Shown in pieces: positions 1 to 11,197 of a stretch of 64,000 nucleotides of DNA (position 1 is its first letter; each line of letters begins with the position of its first letter). The position numbers and the translations under genes are program-made. Source of the stretch: Mortierella sp. BCC40632 (lineage: Eukaryota; Mortierellomycota; Mortierellomycetes; Mortierellales; Mortierellaceae); assembly GCA_011634665.1 (NCBI GenBank), contig WAEK01000021.1:759501-823500 (forward strand), given 5' to 3'. Under the pieces are notes generated by a model. That model saw nothing but the letters and a program-made list of their open reading frames with translations. It was not told the DNA's origin and did no database searches.

Positions 1-469
1 GCAAATCTTTTATGGACACAGATCCTTTTTTTTTTAAAAAAAAATCGACAGTCACATATCCACCGATGCTGGCGTCTCTTTTTGAAGAGCGAGAACCTAA
101 GAAGCTCTGGAATGTATCCCTATTATCGTATGAAGGGCACTCTCCCCTTTTAACTGACATGGATCGGTTCAGGGCCGGAAAAAAAGGAGTAAAACGGTTG
201 CAATGCAAGAGTGTGGGGTAGTTAAGAGTAGAGGGATCTGCTGTTCCCATGAATAAAGAGTCGAAGCATTGATGTAAAAAATCGGTTTATTTCTTCAATG
301 AACGAGATGATGCGTCGCCCTTCCTATGCCATCCATTCTCCGCAGCACCGGACGTGGATCTTTGGAGAAGAAAAGAAAGTGCGAGCTGTATGCAAAAAGG
401 TGTTGGGGGTCCAGGAGGTCTAGGTAGTAGGGAAGGAGGATCGAGAGGAGCAGCAGGGGTCACCTCCCC
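1..469. other. Left-edge non-coding stretch
   Basis: No convincing coding sequence is seen here. The only notable element is a tttatt at 286-291, which reads AATAAA on the minus strand and could serve as the polyadenylation signal of the SDHAF1-like gene ending at 470. Confidence 0.5.
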
Positions 470-865
470 CTAGACGGTAACGTTCTCAATGCTTGGGGCC
501 GAGTAGACCTGCAGCTGCCTCTTACCTACTCTCAAGAGATGTTCGATGGTGGCAAAGTCTTTGCGCTTGACTTCTGAATGCTTCCTGAATTGCATTCGGA
601 TGAATGCATGAAAATGTGCACGGTTTGCCTGTTGGAGCAGGAGAGATCAATGTCGTAGGTTAGATTTCGACCGAGCGAATGAGAGAAGGCGAGAGTAGAA
701 CACAGGGACAGAGAGAAAAGACCGAAAGCCGAGTGGATGTGTCATTGTTCGATTTAGAAAGAAGATCCGCACCTGGGGTTTCAGTCTGGCTGCACGGAAA
801 CATTCTCGGTATAGGTTTATGACTTCCTGTTGCAGGCCTGAGCGGCGGACGGGAGGCAAAGGCAT
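470..865 (-). CDS. SDH6: SDHAF1/Sdh6-like LYR-motif assembly factor, 83 aa, two exons
   Basis: Two minus-strand exons, 773-865 and 470-628, join in phase 0 across an intron with donor GTGCGG and acceptor CAACAG, giving 83 residues. The first exon carries the LYR tripeptide at residues 18-20 in the context SGLQQEVINLYRE. The second carries FRKHSEVKRKDFATIEHLL and GKRQLQVYSAP, the pattern of succinate dehydrogenase assembly factor 1, which helps insert iron-sulphur clusters into the Sdh2 subunit in the mitochondrial matrix. The length is close to yeast Sdh6. The start at 865 was chosen because the protein then begins directly before the conserved LYR helix; an in-frame ATG at 910 would add 15 residues. 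It lies divergent from the transporter at 1884. Family assignment is by recognised motifs, not by a database search. Confidence 0.88.
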
Positions 866-1883
866 GTCGGATTGAATGAGAGCGTTTGCCGCATCAAAGC
901 ATCGCGGCATTGTCCGGGTCCTTTTATATAAAAAAAGGAGACATCACGTGAGGTATCTGGCGCCCGAGAGGAAGAAAGAGAGAGAGAGAGAGAGAGAAAA
1001 GAGAGAGAGAGAAGAGGCGTACCAAAAGAGTAAGGGACAAGGAAACAGAGACCAATGGGCCAGTGCTTCGCGTTTCTTTTTATCTCCGGGTCGGTGAGTC
1101 GAGGAAGAGGGGAGAAGGGTGTGGTGGCGTCTCTCGCTCTTTCATCTTCTCACCTCTCTCTCTCTCTCTCTCTCTCTTTCAGCCAAAGAGTCTCTTACTC
1201 CTCACGCGGCGTTCGAGACCAAGGAGCCAAATAAGCTTCTTCAGTGCCTCTTTTTTTTTTTTCTGCCTCGTTGTGATTTGCTTTGCTTTTTTTTCTTTTC
1301 CACTCTCCCATCCTTTCCAAATCATCTTATTTTCCTTCGGATCATCAATCCGTTAAATCCGTTCATCTCTGTCCATTAAATCATCATTTCATTTCCGGGT
1401 CAGATCAAAATCCATATCCATAATCCATCCGCTCGACCTGCTGACCGACCACGCACGCTCTCATCTCTCTGATAAATCCGCTCTTTTTCCAATTATCATA
1501 AATCATCATTTTAATTTTTCTTTATAAACTCTTTTTTTTTTCCAATTTCAAATTCACCCCATCCCACCCCATTTCCATCTGCGCGCCCCTGCTGCCGGAC
1601 TCGTTTGCTGCCCTGATTCCCCTTTCCTTTCTTCCGGCTTTCCATTTTTCATTTTCATTTCCTTCATTTCGGTCCGGATCGTCTTTTTGCTCTCTCTCTC
1701 TCCAACGCGACTTGGTTCCACGTCTGCACAGCGCCCTGTCCTTCCATCTCCGCCTATCACTCTTCCTTCACCTCTTTCTCTTTCTCCATATCCCACCTTT
1801 TACTTTTATCCCCCTGCCACCACTCTTGCTTGTCTGCCTCCACCACTTCCTCACCACCGCCCGCTCTTTGCTCAAAAGAGACG
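866..1883. promoter_or_regulatory. Divergent intergenic region between SDHAF1-like gene and CAT transporter
   Basis: About 1 kb separates two divergent start codons. It holds a (GA)n tract at about 977-1012, a (CT)n tract at about 1155-1178, and several T-rich and CT-rich runs down to 1883. No conserved coding is seen. The pyrimidine-rich run just before 1884 fits a fungal 5' leader, but no transcription start can be fixed from sequence. Confidence 0.5.
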
Positions 1884-3086
1884 ATGGATACCCCCCATAC
1901 GGAAGGGTACTACTACACGGGCCAGACACCTTTCCGGAAGCCGAACGAGTCTTCATTGCGCTTCCATGCCCGTCGACTCGTGTCGATCCAGACCCTAGCC
2001 CGTCTCGAGTACACAGTCGAAGAAGCAGAGTCCAAGTTCAACCGGGCCCTCGGCCCAATCGAGCTTACCTTTGTCGGTCTCGGTAAGCACCTACCCCCCT
2101 TTCATCATTTTATTTTATTTCGCTCAACACACAAGCACAAGAACAAAGAGGATAAAGAAAGTGAGAGAAGAGAGAAATAGAGAAAGGTAGAGAAGAGGAC
2201 CGAGGATCGCCTCCTAAAAAAAATATCATCGCGTCCTGCAGAGTCTCTTCTCTCTCTTTCTCTCTCTCTCTCTTTCTCTCTCTCTCTTGCCTCAACTTCT
2301 CCTCGGCACAACACCGCACACACCACCACCAGATACAAAATACGCGCGTGCGTGCACCGCGAATGCTCCGCCTGCTCTTGACCTTCCCCTTATGGGCGAA
2401 TGACCTCAAAGAGACTCACTCACCGTTGCAGGGCATCGCAGCAACAACAATAACAATAAGAGTAGACCGGAATAGGGCGTCGGACTGGGAGGGAGAGTAC
2501 CCTTTGCTCTTTCGCAGTAGCAAGGCCCTGTGTCCAGTCTCTTTCTATCCCTGCAAATGGGCCCGCGTGCGCTCTGCCCCTACCTTCTCTACCTTACTTT
2601 TTTGGACCCACCGACCACTTTCCCTCCACTTGGACCATGCTATCGTCCTGGCTGGCCCATGCCGTTCTTGAATGCTGTTGGTTATCTTATAACACAGCCC
2701 TTTCCCATCCCATTTGAACAATGGGCATTGGCCCAACCACCCCTTTCCCTCTTCCCAACACACCACTCTTTGGTCCATTCCGCCCTATCGAGGACCGGAT
2801 AGGAAAGAAGCAGTAGTGAACAGACCAAGGAGAAGAGGGCTTTTCTCTCTTTCTTTCTCTCTCTCTTTTTTTTTTTTATCTGGTCATTACCCATGACTCT
2901 CTAATGTTGGTCAGTAGGTTAGAGTAGCCGCTGGGGCGATAGTGTGGCACGGTCAGGGCAGAAACCGTTGTAGACAACAACGGCATGCAGGATCCACATC
3001 GAAAGGGAGAAAGAAAAAAGAAAGAGAGGGAAAAAGAGAGGACGAAGGAAAGAAACAGGGCGTCGATCTGACCAATGTTTGGTGAC

Positions 3087-3132
<46 letters not shown>

Positions 3133-4353
3133 CAATGTGCTCAGGCGGGTGTCCGGGCGACGGGCCTTTCCGACTCGCAGGCAAGCGAAGGATAGGACAA
3201 AGACAGAGAGCCCTGGTGCAGGCAAAGGAAAGAGAGAGAGAGAGAGAGGAGAGAAAGAGAAAGAGAAAAGAGATAGAGCCGAGAGAGCACAGGGGGTGAG
3301 GGACGAGTCAATCCAGGGCACCTGGACAAGAAACAAAAAAAGAACGACGTGTGTGAATGGGCGCTCCATTGCCTAGACCTCGCCCAGTCTGTTTGGCTCT
3401 GGAGTGGAAGGGCCAGGCAAAGCAAATAGAAAGCACTGGTCGCACTTTGGGAAGAGAAGAGAAGGAGATGAGAGAGAGAGAGTTCATCTAGTCGCGGACA
3501 AAGAGAAAGAAGTACCCTCGAGTGGATATCATCGGTGCTCCCCAATTGCAAGTGATGACCATGTGCCCGTGCTGTGTATACAACAAGCAAGGGTTGGGTT
3601 GGTTTGATGGATGGAGAGCGGAAGGGTGTGTGTGTGTGTGTGTATCTCGTAGGTCGTATACAAGAGATTATTATTATTGTATTATTATGGCTGTTATTAC
3701 TATTCCTGAAACTGTCCGGATAGGTCTGGCCCTGTTGTTGGTCCTGTACTGGTTGACCTCTTGCAAGGCTATTCGACCACAATGTTCTGTGGGTGATCAT
3801 GATCATGACTCTGCTCCTCTCTCCACTCTTTCTCTTTCTTTATTTCTTTCTGATCACTCTGACTTGCCCAGTCTCCACCTCACACGCTTCTGTCTCTTAC
3901 CTCTCCGCTGCCTCTTCCTTTTTTTTTTTTTTTTTTTTTTTTTTTCCTTCTCGTCAATCCCGCCCCTTCTTCTTCTTCTTCTTCACAAACAACCATAACC
4001 ATCTCGTATTCATGCACACTTTGCTTGGCTCTGTGCGTTCTTTGTGTGTATTTTTGTGTGTATGTGTGAGTGTGTGTGGGTGTTGTTGTGTTGATATGTG
4101 TGTGTGTAAATCTGTGTTGCATCTCTCGGGCTGGCCAAGAGGGGGATGGGCATGGAGAAGAGCACCCACTGTCTGGACAAGGACACGATGATGACAGATC
4201 ACAAATGTCAAAGAGAAAGAAATACAGACAGAGAGAACTGCTCGAGGCCATTACTCATCTTTCCCGCCAGCATAATAATCCTTCATCGAGATCCGACTCT
4301 GGCTCTGCTCTGTTCTTTGTCCTGGGGAAGGCCTGATCCTTTTACCTGAATGG

Positions 4354-4384
<31 letters not shown>

Positions 4385-5191
4385 GTTCTCTCTCTTACCG
4401 TACTCGACTGGATCCTCTTTGTGCCCCCTGGAGCGTCGCACGAGCATGTGCGTTCTCGTTCCAGGAACAGGTTCTCTGCACCTGTTCTATAGGACTCTTC
4501 TCTTGTCCGATGCCCCATCCCAGCTCGTCACCCGAAGCGTTGATGGCACAAGACGGATCGATCACTTGTTGTTTCTCATTTCTCTCTTTTGTTTTCTATT
4601 CTTTCTATCTCTCTCTCTCTCTCTCTCCTTCTCTTTCTTTCTTTCTTTCTTTCTTTCTCTCTGTCTCTCTCTTTCTCTCTTGCTCTGACCCCCCCACACA
4701 GTCAACCACCACACGGGACAATGCGGGTAGCAATGGGGAGGAGGAAAGAGTTGTTTTGGAAGGGTTTTGGGGAAGATACATGCTTTGCTGATTCGAGTCA
4801 TGCATGTCCATGTTTTCAGATAACCAAAAAGAATAAGACGAGAAAGCCAATTAACCAGATATGCACATGTGCTTGGCGGTCAAAGTGTCGGAACACGATT
4901 GAGCAGAAGATTCTGCTCTCGTCTCGACATCCTAACCTTCCATCCACCCACTCTCTCTCTTTTTTCCTGTGGGGGACCTGGCTAATTATGCTACGCCCTC
5001 CTTCCTACTCGAGCGCTTCTTTCCTCTTCCTCCCCCTGCCCTGCAGCCTTACAAAAGCTCTTGCTCTCTCCTCTTGACTACCACACACGCACACGCGCGT
5101 GTGTGTACTGATGTTCCTGCATTCAGGACCTGCTTGTTTGTGTGTGTTGTGTTGTGAGCGCGCCTCTCTCTCTCTTCTCTCGCGCTCTCTT

Positions 5192-5226
<35 letters not shown>

Positions 5227-7809
5227 CAAGAGAGAGAAGAGTCATACGAGACAAACTGACATATCTATTGCTTTCTCTCTCTCTCTTTCTCTAGGTGCTG
5301 TGATCGGGACAGGCGTGTTTGTTTTGCTAGGTATTTTTATATTTTTTGCTCTTCACACCTGATCTTCTACTATTGTTGTTCTTGAACCATTCATCTCATC
5401 ACCCTCCCCCCCCCCCTCTCTTCTCTTTCTCCCTTCTCCCACCCAGGCACTGCCGCTTCCACGCAAGCAGGCCCCTCAGTCACTCTCTCGTTTCTTCTTG
5501 GTGGCTTGGTCTCTGGTCTGGCTGCACTCTCCTATGCTGAAATGGCTTCTATGATCCCGATCGCCGGCTCAGCTTACACCTATGCATACGCGTCAATCGG
5601 AGAGCTAGCAGCCTGGATTATTGGCTGGGATCTGGTTTTGGAATATCTTGTCGGTGCCGCCACCGTCTCTGTAGGCTGGTCCTCCTATCTCGTCTCCTTT
5701 TTCCAGGATGCGTTCAACCTCCACCTCCCATCCAAATGGACAAGGACGCCTGTGGTCTGGAAAAACAATAGCCTCTCACAATCGGGCGATTACTTTAATG
5801 TACCAGCCTTTTTCATTTCGGCCGTCGTCTCAATCTTGATCTATTATGGCATCCACACGACAGCCAAGATCAACAATACCCTGGTCGTGTTCAAGGTCCT
5901 AGTCCTGGTCATTATAATTTTTGCCATGATCCCGTTTATCCGGCAAGAGAACTTTCATCCCTATTTTCCGGACAGACTTGTGGGCGTCGAAAGTGGAGAT
6001 GGTGGAGGGGTGAGGGGTATGTTGTCTGGAGCGTCGACCGTCTTTTTTGCTTACATTGGATTCGACAGTATCAGTACCACAGCTCAGGAAGCCAAGGAGC
6101 CTCAGGTGAACTTGCCCATCGGTATTATGGCAACTATCGTCATTAGCGCTGTTCTCTACGTCGGCATCAGGTAACAAAGCAGCATGAGAAAACGATTCAC
6201 CTATACCTTGGACTGAGGAGATGAATTTTCTTTTGGTCATCGAAAAAAAAAAAAAAAAAAAATAGAGGCAGGCAATAACTAATGAATGCTTCTACTCTCA
6301 TTCATGTCCTATAGTGTCGTAACAGTGGGTGTGGCTCCTTACTACCTACTCACAGGGGAATCGCCTATTGTAGTGGCTGTCAAGATGACAGGAATGCATT
6401 GGCTAACACTAGTCACTGAGTTGGGAGCCCTTGCCGCCACTACATCTGTCATCCTTGTCCTGCTCATTGCGCAATCCCGTGTCTTTTATGCCATGGCGAA
6501 CGATGGTCTTATTCCCCGGGTCTTTGCCAAGTCTCACCCGCGGTACAAGGTAACAAGCAGGAATACTTGAACCTTGTGTTATCAATTGGCACGCTATGAG
6601 GCCAAGTTACTGAGTACTTCTCGTTTTCTTCTTTGTCTTTGCTTTAATAGACACCTTATGTTAGCACTCTGATCTCGGGAATCGTTTGTTCGATTTGTGG
6701 AGGACTGTTACCAATTGGAATCTTGAGCGACATGTCATCAGCAGGAACCATCTTTGCCTACTTTGTGGTTAATATTGGCGTCATCATTCTGCGGTTCACA
6801 CGGAAAACGGTTCCAAGGCGGTTTAGAGTCCCTGGAGGTAAAAAAAAAGAAGAAAAAGAAAAGACACTCAGATCCTCTTCTTAATGGCAGATTTTGATCT
6901 CGATTTTTTTTTTCTTGTCTTGAAACAGATCCGCTGACTTTTCTTTCTTTCTTTCTTTCTTTCTTTTCTACTCTCCTGTCACGACATTGATTCTCTTCAA
7001 CCAATCAACAATACCTTTTTTATGAAAAAAAAAAAGGTCCGCTACTCTTGCCTGGATTGGGAGCAGCAAGTTCACTGTTGCTGTTGCACGAATCCAACAA
7101 AGAAGCTCTAATGCGACTGTTGGTCTGGATGGGCGTCGGATTGGTCATCTACCTCTTTTATGGACGCACCCATTCCGAAATCAACAACCCTCGTGTGGTG
7201 GTAGATGAACCCATGCGAGTCTTGCACGAGGATTTCTCGGTCGACACCATGAACAACTATGACGGATACACAGACGATGATCTAAGGCAACAATATTCGA
7301 GACAGATGGCGAGACGCGCCAATTTTGATCGGCCTCGATATAGTTATTTTCAGGATGACACGTTCAGTCGAGGGTCGGATCGAGGTGCAAATACTCGTCC
7401 GCCCTCGGAATTGGCGGTGGGTGAAGGAGCTGCAGGAGAAGCAGCTGCTCAGGATCTTGCACGTCGAGATCGGGAAGCATTCTATAGTTATTTCGGATTT
7501 TTTCGACGAGCCACCACCCCCCCCAGGGCCGAGATGGGAGGACCAAGATCATGTTCCTCTGGAGATTCATATGATTCGAGTCGAGGAGTGGACAGTGGTC
7601 ATGGGATTGGTGCAGCGATTGAACCATTTCGAAAACGAAGCGAAGCTATGTCGATTTCCATGTCGGTCGTTTCAGCGGATTATAAGGATTATCCACCGCC
7701 ACCCCAGTCTTCTTCCTCTCCCGAGAGTTCTCCGCGAAGTTCTCATCTGCTTCAGCCAGCTCTTGAGCCGGTCCCTGAGCGAGCGCATGTCTTGTCTCGC
7801 ATTACCTAG
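1884..7809 (+). CDS. Cationic amino-acid transporter (CAT/APC superfamily), 717 aa, six exons
   Basis: Exons 1884-2082, 5295-5330, 5447-6170, 6315-6549, 6651-6837 and 7037-7809 join with consistent phases to 717 codons plus stop. The product is a multi-pass membrane permease of the amino-acid/polyamine/organocation superfamily, most like CAT transporters. It would carry basic or other amino acids across the plasma or vacuolar membrane. Signatures are the TM1 glycine motif FVGLGAVIGTGVFVLLG (residues about 62-78), ALSYAEMASMIPIAGSAYTY, GWDLVLEY and FFAYIGFDSISTTAQEAK. About 12 hydrophobic segments precede a roughly 200-residue hydrophilic C-terminal tail rich in Ser, Asp and Arg. The first intron (3212 bp) is extremely long for a fungus and is followed by a 36-nt microexon. 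The start is the ATG at 1884; an in-frame ATG at 1830 would add 18 residues. Substrate is inferred only. Confidence 0.9.
2083..5294 (+). other. 3.2-kb first intron of the CAT transporter gene
   Basis: Starts GTAAGC at 2083 and ends CTAG at 5294, joining phase-1 codons so that LTFVGLG runs straight into AVIGTGVF. The intron is packed with simple repeats: (CT)n at about 2262-2287, 4364-4384 and 5203-5223, (GA)n at about 3092-3130, poly-T near 3919-3945, and GT-rich runs near 3630 and 4044-4106. No internal gene or conserved exon was recognised. Confidence 0.75.
3092..3131. repeat. (GA)n microsatellite in CAT intron 1
   Basis: About 20 uninterrupted GA units, directly readable in the sequence. 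Confidence 0.95.
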
Positions 7810-8286
7810 CGCCTAGTGTGTAGTGCCTAGCGCCTAGCATTCATTCCTCACCCTCTCATTTAATAGCCTGATCCCTCTTCGCCATTTTTTTTTCTTACTC
7901 TCTTTCTTTGATACCCCCACCAGTGCGAGAATAATACTCTCCCATACTCTAATTCACACACACGCAAAAAAAAAAAAAAAGTATCCCTCAAGTCACCTAG
8001 TCCCTCCCCTCCCTTCCCCTCCCTCCACCTCCACCTTGTAAATCAACTCTTCCTATCCTTTCTTTCTTTTTCACTCTTCTTTCCCCCTTTCCCCTCCCTT
8101 TCCCCTTTCCCCTTACCCAGGAATTCTTTTCTTCCTTCCCTTTTCTCTTCGCCAATGTACAATAAAACTTTTCCTCCCCCCTAAACTAAGCAGAGTAGGA
8201 TTAGGACTGAATTAGACATGATATTTTTCTTCTCAAATAAGGTGGAGAGGCAGAGAGAGAGGAGGGAAGATATACTACTCTGGTTT
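7810..8286. other. Convergent 3' region between CAT transporter and COG8
   Basis: No coding was recognised. Immediately after the transporter stop lies a short imperfect repeat with four copies of GCCTAG (7810-7840). Downstream are C/T-rich runs, a poly-A at 7966-7980 and an AATAAA at 8160-8165 that could end the plus-strand transcript. Confidence 0.55.
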
Positions 8287-10818
8287 CTAGACATTTGATT
8301 GAATTTGCTCCGCAGAGGGGTCCGCAGAGGGGTCCACCTCGGATTCCGTTTGAGTCACTGAAGTCGACTCCTGAGAGATTGTCTCAGCTACTTCTTCTCC
8401 ATCTTCTGTCACTTGTTCTACTGAAGTTTCTGGTAACGGTGATGGTGATGGTGATGATGTCACTGCTGTCGTTGGACTCTTGGGTGTCTCGACATTCTCT
8501 GGAATGTCTTCTTTTGCTATCGAGCCTTCATCGATCGTCTTGGTTTCTTCCACCACTTTTTCCTCTGGTGCTACCACTGCTTCTGTCGTCGCCTCCTCTT
8601 CTTCCTCAGGTTCCGGGAAAGACTGGTCAAGATGGACAAGTCCTCCATAGATGCCTTCATCAAAACATTTGAGAATATAATCCTGAACAGCTCGTTTGTA
8701 AACCACCACAAAACCGTCCATAATCTTTTGTTCATTCAATACCATGGAGCGATCCATATGTTCCAGTCGAGATCCTGCTCCTGTGGTGGTGCTTCCTTGA
8801 ATAGAGTCGCTTCCTTCCTTCTCTAGTCGAGGGGCAAGCATGGATCGAAAGGTGGAGGGTCGATCACCAAACACCGATCGATCATATTCTTCCAGAGCTC
8901 GATCCACCTTGATCAAACTATCCACCAAAATCCCTCGAAGTGGAATCGCCAAGGACAATGGAGCCAAAAGTCGTAATGAATTGAGTGCACTCAGATAAGC
9001 ATTCGTCAAATAAGCCAATGCAGGATAATCCATCAACACTGTCTGAGGTGACAAGGAAGTACTCATGCTCAAGGGGGATCCAGTATTGCCTCGATTCAAA
9101 TTAGGAGAATTGGAAATCGATGAAGGAGGTGAAGACAAGGTCGAGGGACTAGTACTGGTCGTAGGTCGTCCTGTACCTCCCAACATCCATTGACTTGGTA
9201 ATAACCAATCAGAGGGAGATCTTCCATCCCCTCCAAGTCCTTCCAGAAATTCATCCGCTCCACGTTGAAACGCTCCACCAACAACTCGGATCACAGCCTC
9301 TTCAAACATGGAGGTGACCACATATCGAAGATCAAATCCAATCTTGGCCATGTTGGCTCCAAAATACATTAATTGGGTCAAGATGGAGGACAAGGCTGAG
9401 GTTTCTTGGATTTGAGGGATATGTTGTTCAAGCACTCGAAGCAAGATCTGAGTTCGATACGTGACAAAATCCGCCAACAAGTTTTCGATCGTCCAACAAT
9501 GTTGCCATGGTCCCAAGGTCGAATGCGATCGACTCGAATCAATGGCTGAAGATCCCGTAGAAGTTGTGGTGGTGGAGAAGGAGGATGAAGAAGTAGAAGA
9601 ATAGAGACTACTGGAACCTGTCATGAACGAGTCGAGACTTGTAAAGACACTCTTGTAATAGGTCATGATATCAAAGAGACATTCACGGGTCACGTCGATA
9701 TACTTTTTCAAGTATCCAAACGAATCTCCCTTGTGAAAGACAATCTTGACCAGCTGTTGATTCATGTATTGACCTCGAGATTTCAAAAACAACATCCGGA
9801 GTGGAGTTTCGTCCTCGGATCCTGTCGAATCGTGGTGCGTTTTTCCTCCACCCCCACCACTTCCTCCTCCCAGGCTCGTTCCTCCAAACGTTGTCCGAGT
9901 CCTTCCTGAATGAATGGAACTCTTCCTACCATGAGTAGAAGAATCCCCTTTGTCCTCATTTTCCTTGTCCTCACTCTCCTCCTCGTCATCATCGTCCAGA
10001 AAACTAGAGACCTGTCCCTTGAAACTTCCAATCCTTCTCAAGAAGCCAACGACTCGAAGAGCAACAGGTAATTTGATAGGTTCACGAAGTTGGGCCAACA
10101 GTTGAATCAACATTCTTTCCTTTCCTTGAGCTACCTTGATATCAATGTCCTGGATCACACGTACACCTGGGTATCGATAAGTCAATCGTTGAACATGAGC
10201 AGCCAATTCCAGAGCCTCACTATAATAACCATTCCGAACACATGTCTCCATCAAGAGAGGAATTTCAAGAACCTCCAACAGAGGTGTATGACTAGCCAAG
10301 ATTGTCCCAAAGACTTGTTGTCGTTCCAAAAGAGGAGTGACCTTGATTGAGAATTGAGAGAGCGTATCCAAGAATTGAGGAATAGTCTCTTGAAATCGAT
10401 CCAAATGTTGTCCCAACGATTCAAACGTGTTCTGGACTTCCTGTTTACAATCCTTGACCAAGATAAAGGCCTTGTAGTCTCGAAACGCCAACTCGGACAT
10501 GTCTCGTTCCACCTTTTGATGTTCTTCTCGTAATTTTTCGGGTTCGGATTGAAGTGCTCGAGCTGGGAGAGACGTCAACCGATTGAGATAGTCGCGCGAC
10601 CATGATGTCGAGAGCATCTCGCGTTTGGGTTCGGGAACTCGTTGAAGGATGAGGTCAAAGAGAACATCTTGATCGGAATGACTAGTGGCAGAGGTTGGAT
10701 GAGAGTCCAAGGTCGTTCCTGAATGAATGCCTTGTCCTTGGGGAGATGATGTGTTTGGTAAGGATGGTGAAAAATGAGCATGCATGTCCAGCCCTTGGCC
10801 TGCCATGTCGGTTGCCAT
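8287..10818 (-). CDS. COG8: Conserved oligomeric Golgi complex subunit 8 (COG8/Dor1 family), 843 aa
   Basis: A single-exon gene from ATG at 10818 to the stop at 8287. COG8 is part of lobe B of the COG tethering complex that controls retrograde vesicle traffic within the Golgi. The Dor1-type core is clear: SRDYLNRLTSLPARALQSEP, FRDYKAFILVKDCKQEVQ, then LLEVLEIPLLMETCVRNGYY followed by EALELAAHVQRL and LPVALRVVGFLRRI, closely resembling animal COG8. It is longer than the roughly 610-residue human protein. A Gly/Ser/Asp/Glu-rich insert (residues about 270-330), a Ser/Thr-rich stretch near 400-425 and an acidic Ser/Thr/Pro-rich tail (last about 100 residues) add the extra length. The lack of introns contrasts with its ULP2-like neighbour upstream on the same strand. 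Confidence 0.92.
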   Translation of the reverse strand: MATDMAGQGLDMHAHFSPSLPNTSSPQGQGIHSGTTLDSHPTSATSHSDQDVLFDLILQRVPEPKREMLSTSWSRDYLNRLTSLPARALQSEPEKLREEHQKVERDMSELAFRDYKAFILVKDCKQEVQNTFESLGQHLDRFQETIPQFLDTLSQFSIKVTPLLERQQVFGTILASHTPLLEVLEIPLLMETCVRNGYYSEALELAAHVQRLTYRYPGVRVIQDIDIKVAQGKERMLIQLLAQLREPIKLPVALRVVGFLRRIGSFKGQVSSFLDDDDEEESEDKENEDKGDSSTHGRKSSIHSGRTRTTFGGTSLGGGSGGGGGKTHHDSTGSEDETPLRMLFLKSRGQYMNQQLVKIVFHKGDSFGYLKKYIDVTRECLFDIMTYYKSVFTSLDSFMTGSSSLYSSTSSSSFSTTTTSTGSSAIDSSRSHSTLGPWQHCWTIENLLADFVTYRTQILLRVLEQHIPQIQETSALSSILTQLMYFGANMAKIGFDLRYVVTSMFEEAVIRVVGGAFQRGADEFLEGLGGDGRSPSDWLLPSQWMLGGTGRPTTSTSPSTLSSPPSSISNSPNLNRGNTGSPLSMSTSLSPQTVLMDYPALAYLTNAYLSALNSLRLLAPLSLAIPLRGILVDSLIKVDRALEEYDRSVFGDRPSTFRSMLAPRLEKEGSDSIQGSTTTGAGSRLEHMDRSMVLNEQKIMDGFVVVYKRAVQDYILKCFDEGIYGGLVHLDQSFPEPEEEEEATTEAVVAPEEKVVEETKTIDEGSIAKEDIPENVETPKSPTTAVTSSPSPSPLPETSVEQVTEDGEEVAETISQESTSVTQTESEVDPSADPSAEQIQSNV

Positions 10819-11148
10819 CGTGTGGCGACAAGAGTGGTGGTGGTGGTGGGGGGGTGGGGGAAGAGAGGAGTGTGAAAGAGAGTAGAGAGTAAGTGGGAGA
10901 GAGAAAAACCGTCATAGAAAAAAAAGAAGAGGAGAGGGGGAATTTTTTGGGCAGTCATAGATCTCGCCAACGTTCCTGCTTGAACATCTACAAGAGAAGG
11001 CGTGCAACAGGGAAAAAGAGTGCGTTACCGAAGGGGAGCTTTCTTTAATATATTACAAGATAGGAAGAGAGAAGAGTTGAAACAAGAAAAAAAAAGTCGC
11101 TAAATTACTACTTGGACTTGAAAGAGATTAGTCGTAGAGGTTCCCCGC
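10819..11148. promoter_or_regulatory. Promoter/leader of COG8 and 3' flank of the ULP2-like gene
   Basis: About 330 bp between two minus-strand genes. It contains a GT/GG-rich run at 10834-10860 (CACC repeats on the coding strand) and purine-rich DNA, which is pyrimidine-rich on the coding strand as expected of a fungal leader. Nothing else is recognised. Confidence 0.45.
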
Positions 11149-11149
11149 T

Positions 11150-11197
<48 letters not shown>

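Noticed and set aside
2083..5294. Many Ser/Leu- or Arg/Glu-rich open frames inside CAT intron 1
   Set aside because: They are translations of CT/GA repeats and disappear outside the tracts; the transporter frame splices cleanly across them.
7325..7816. 163-residue frame overlapping the last CAT exon
   Set aside because: It is a +1 shadow of the transporter C-terminal tail without start context or homology.
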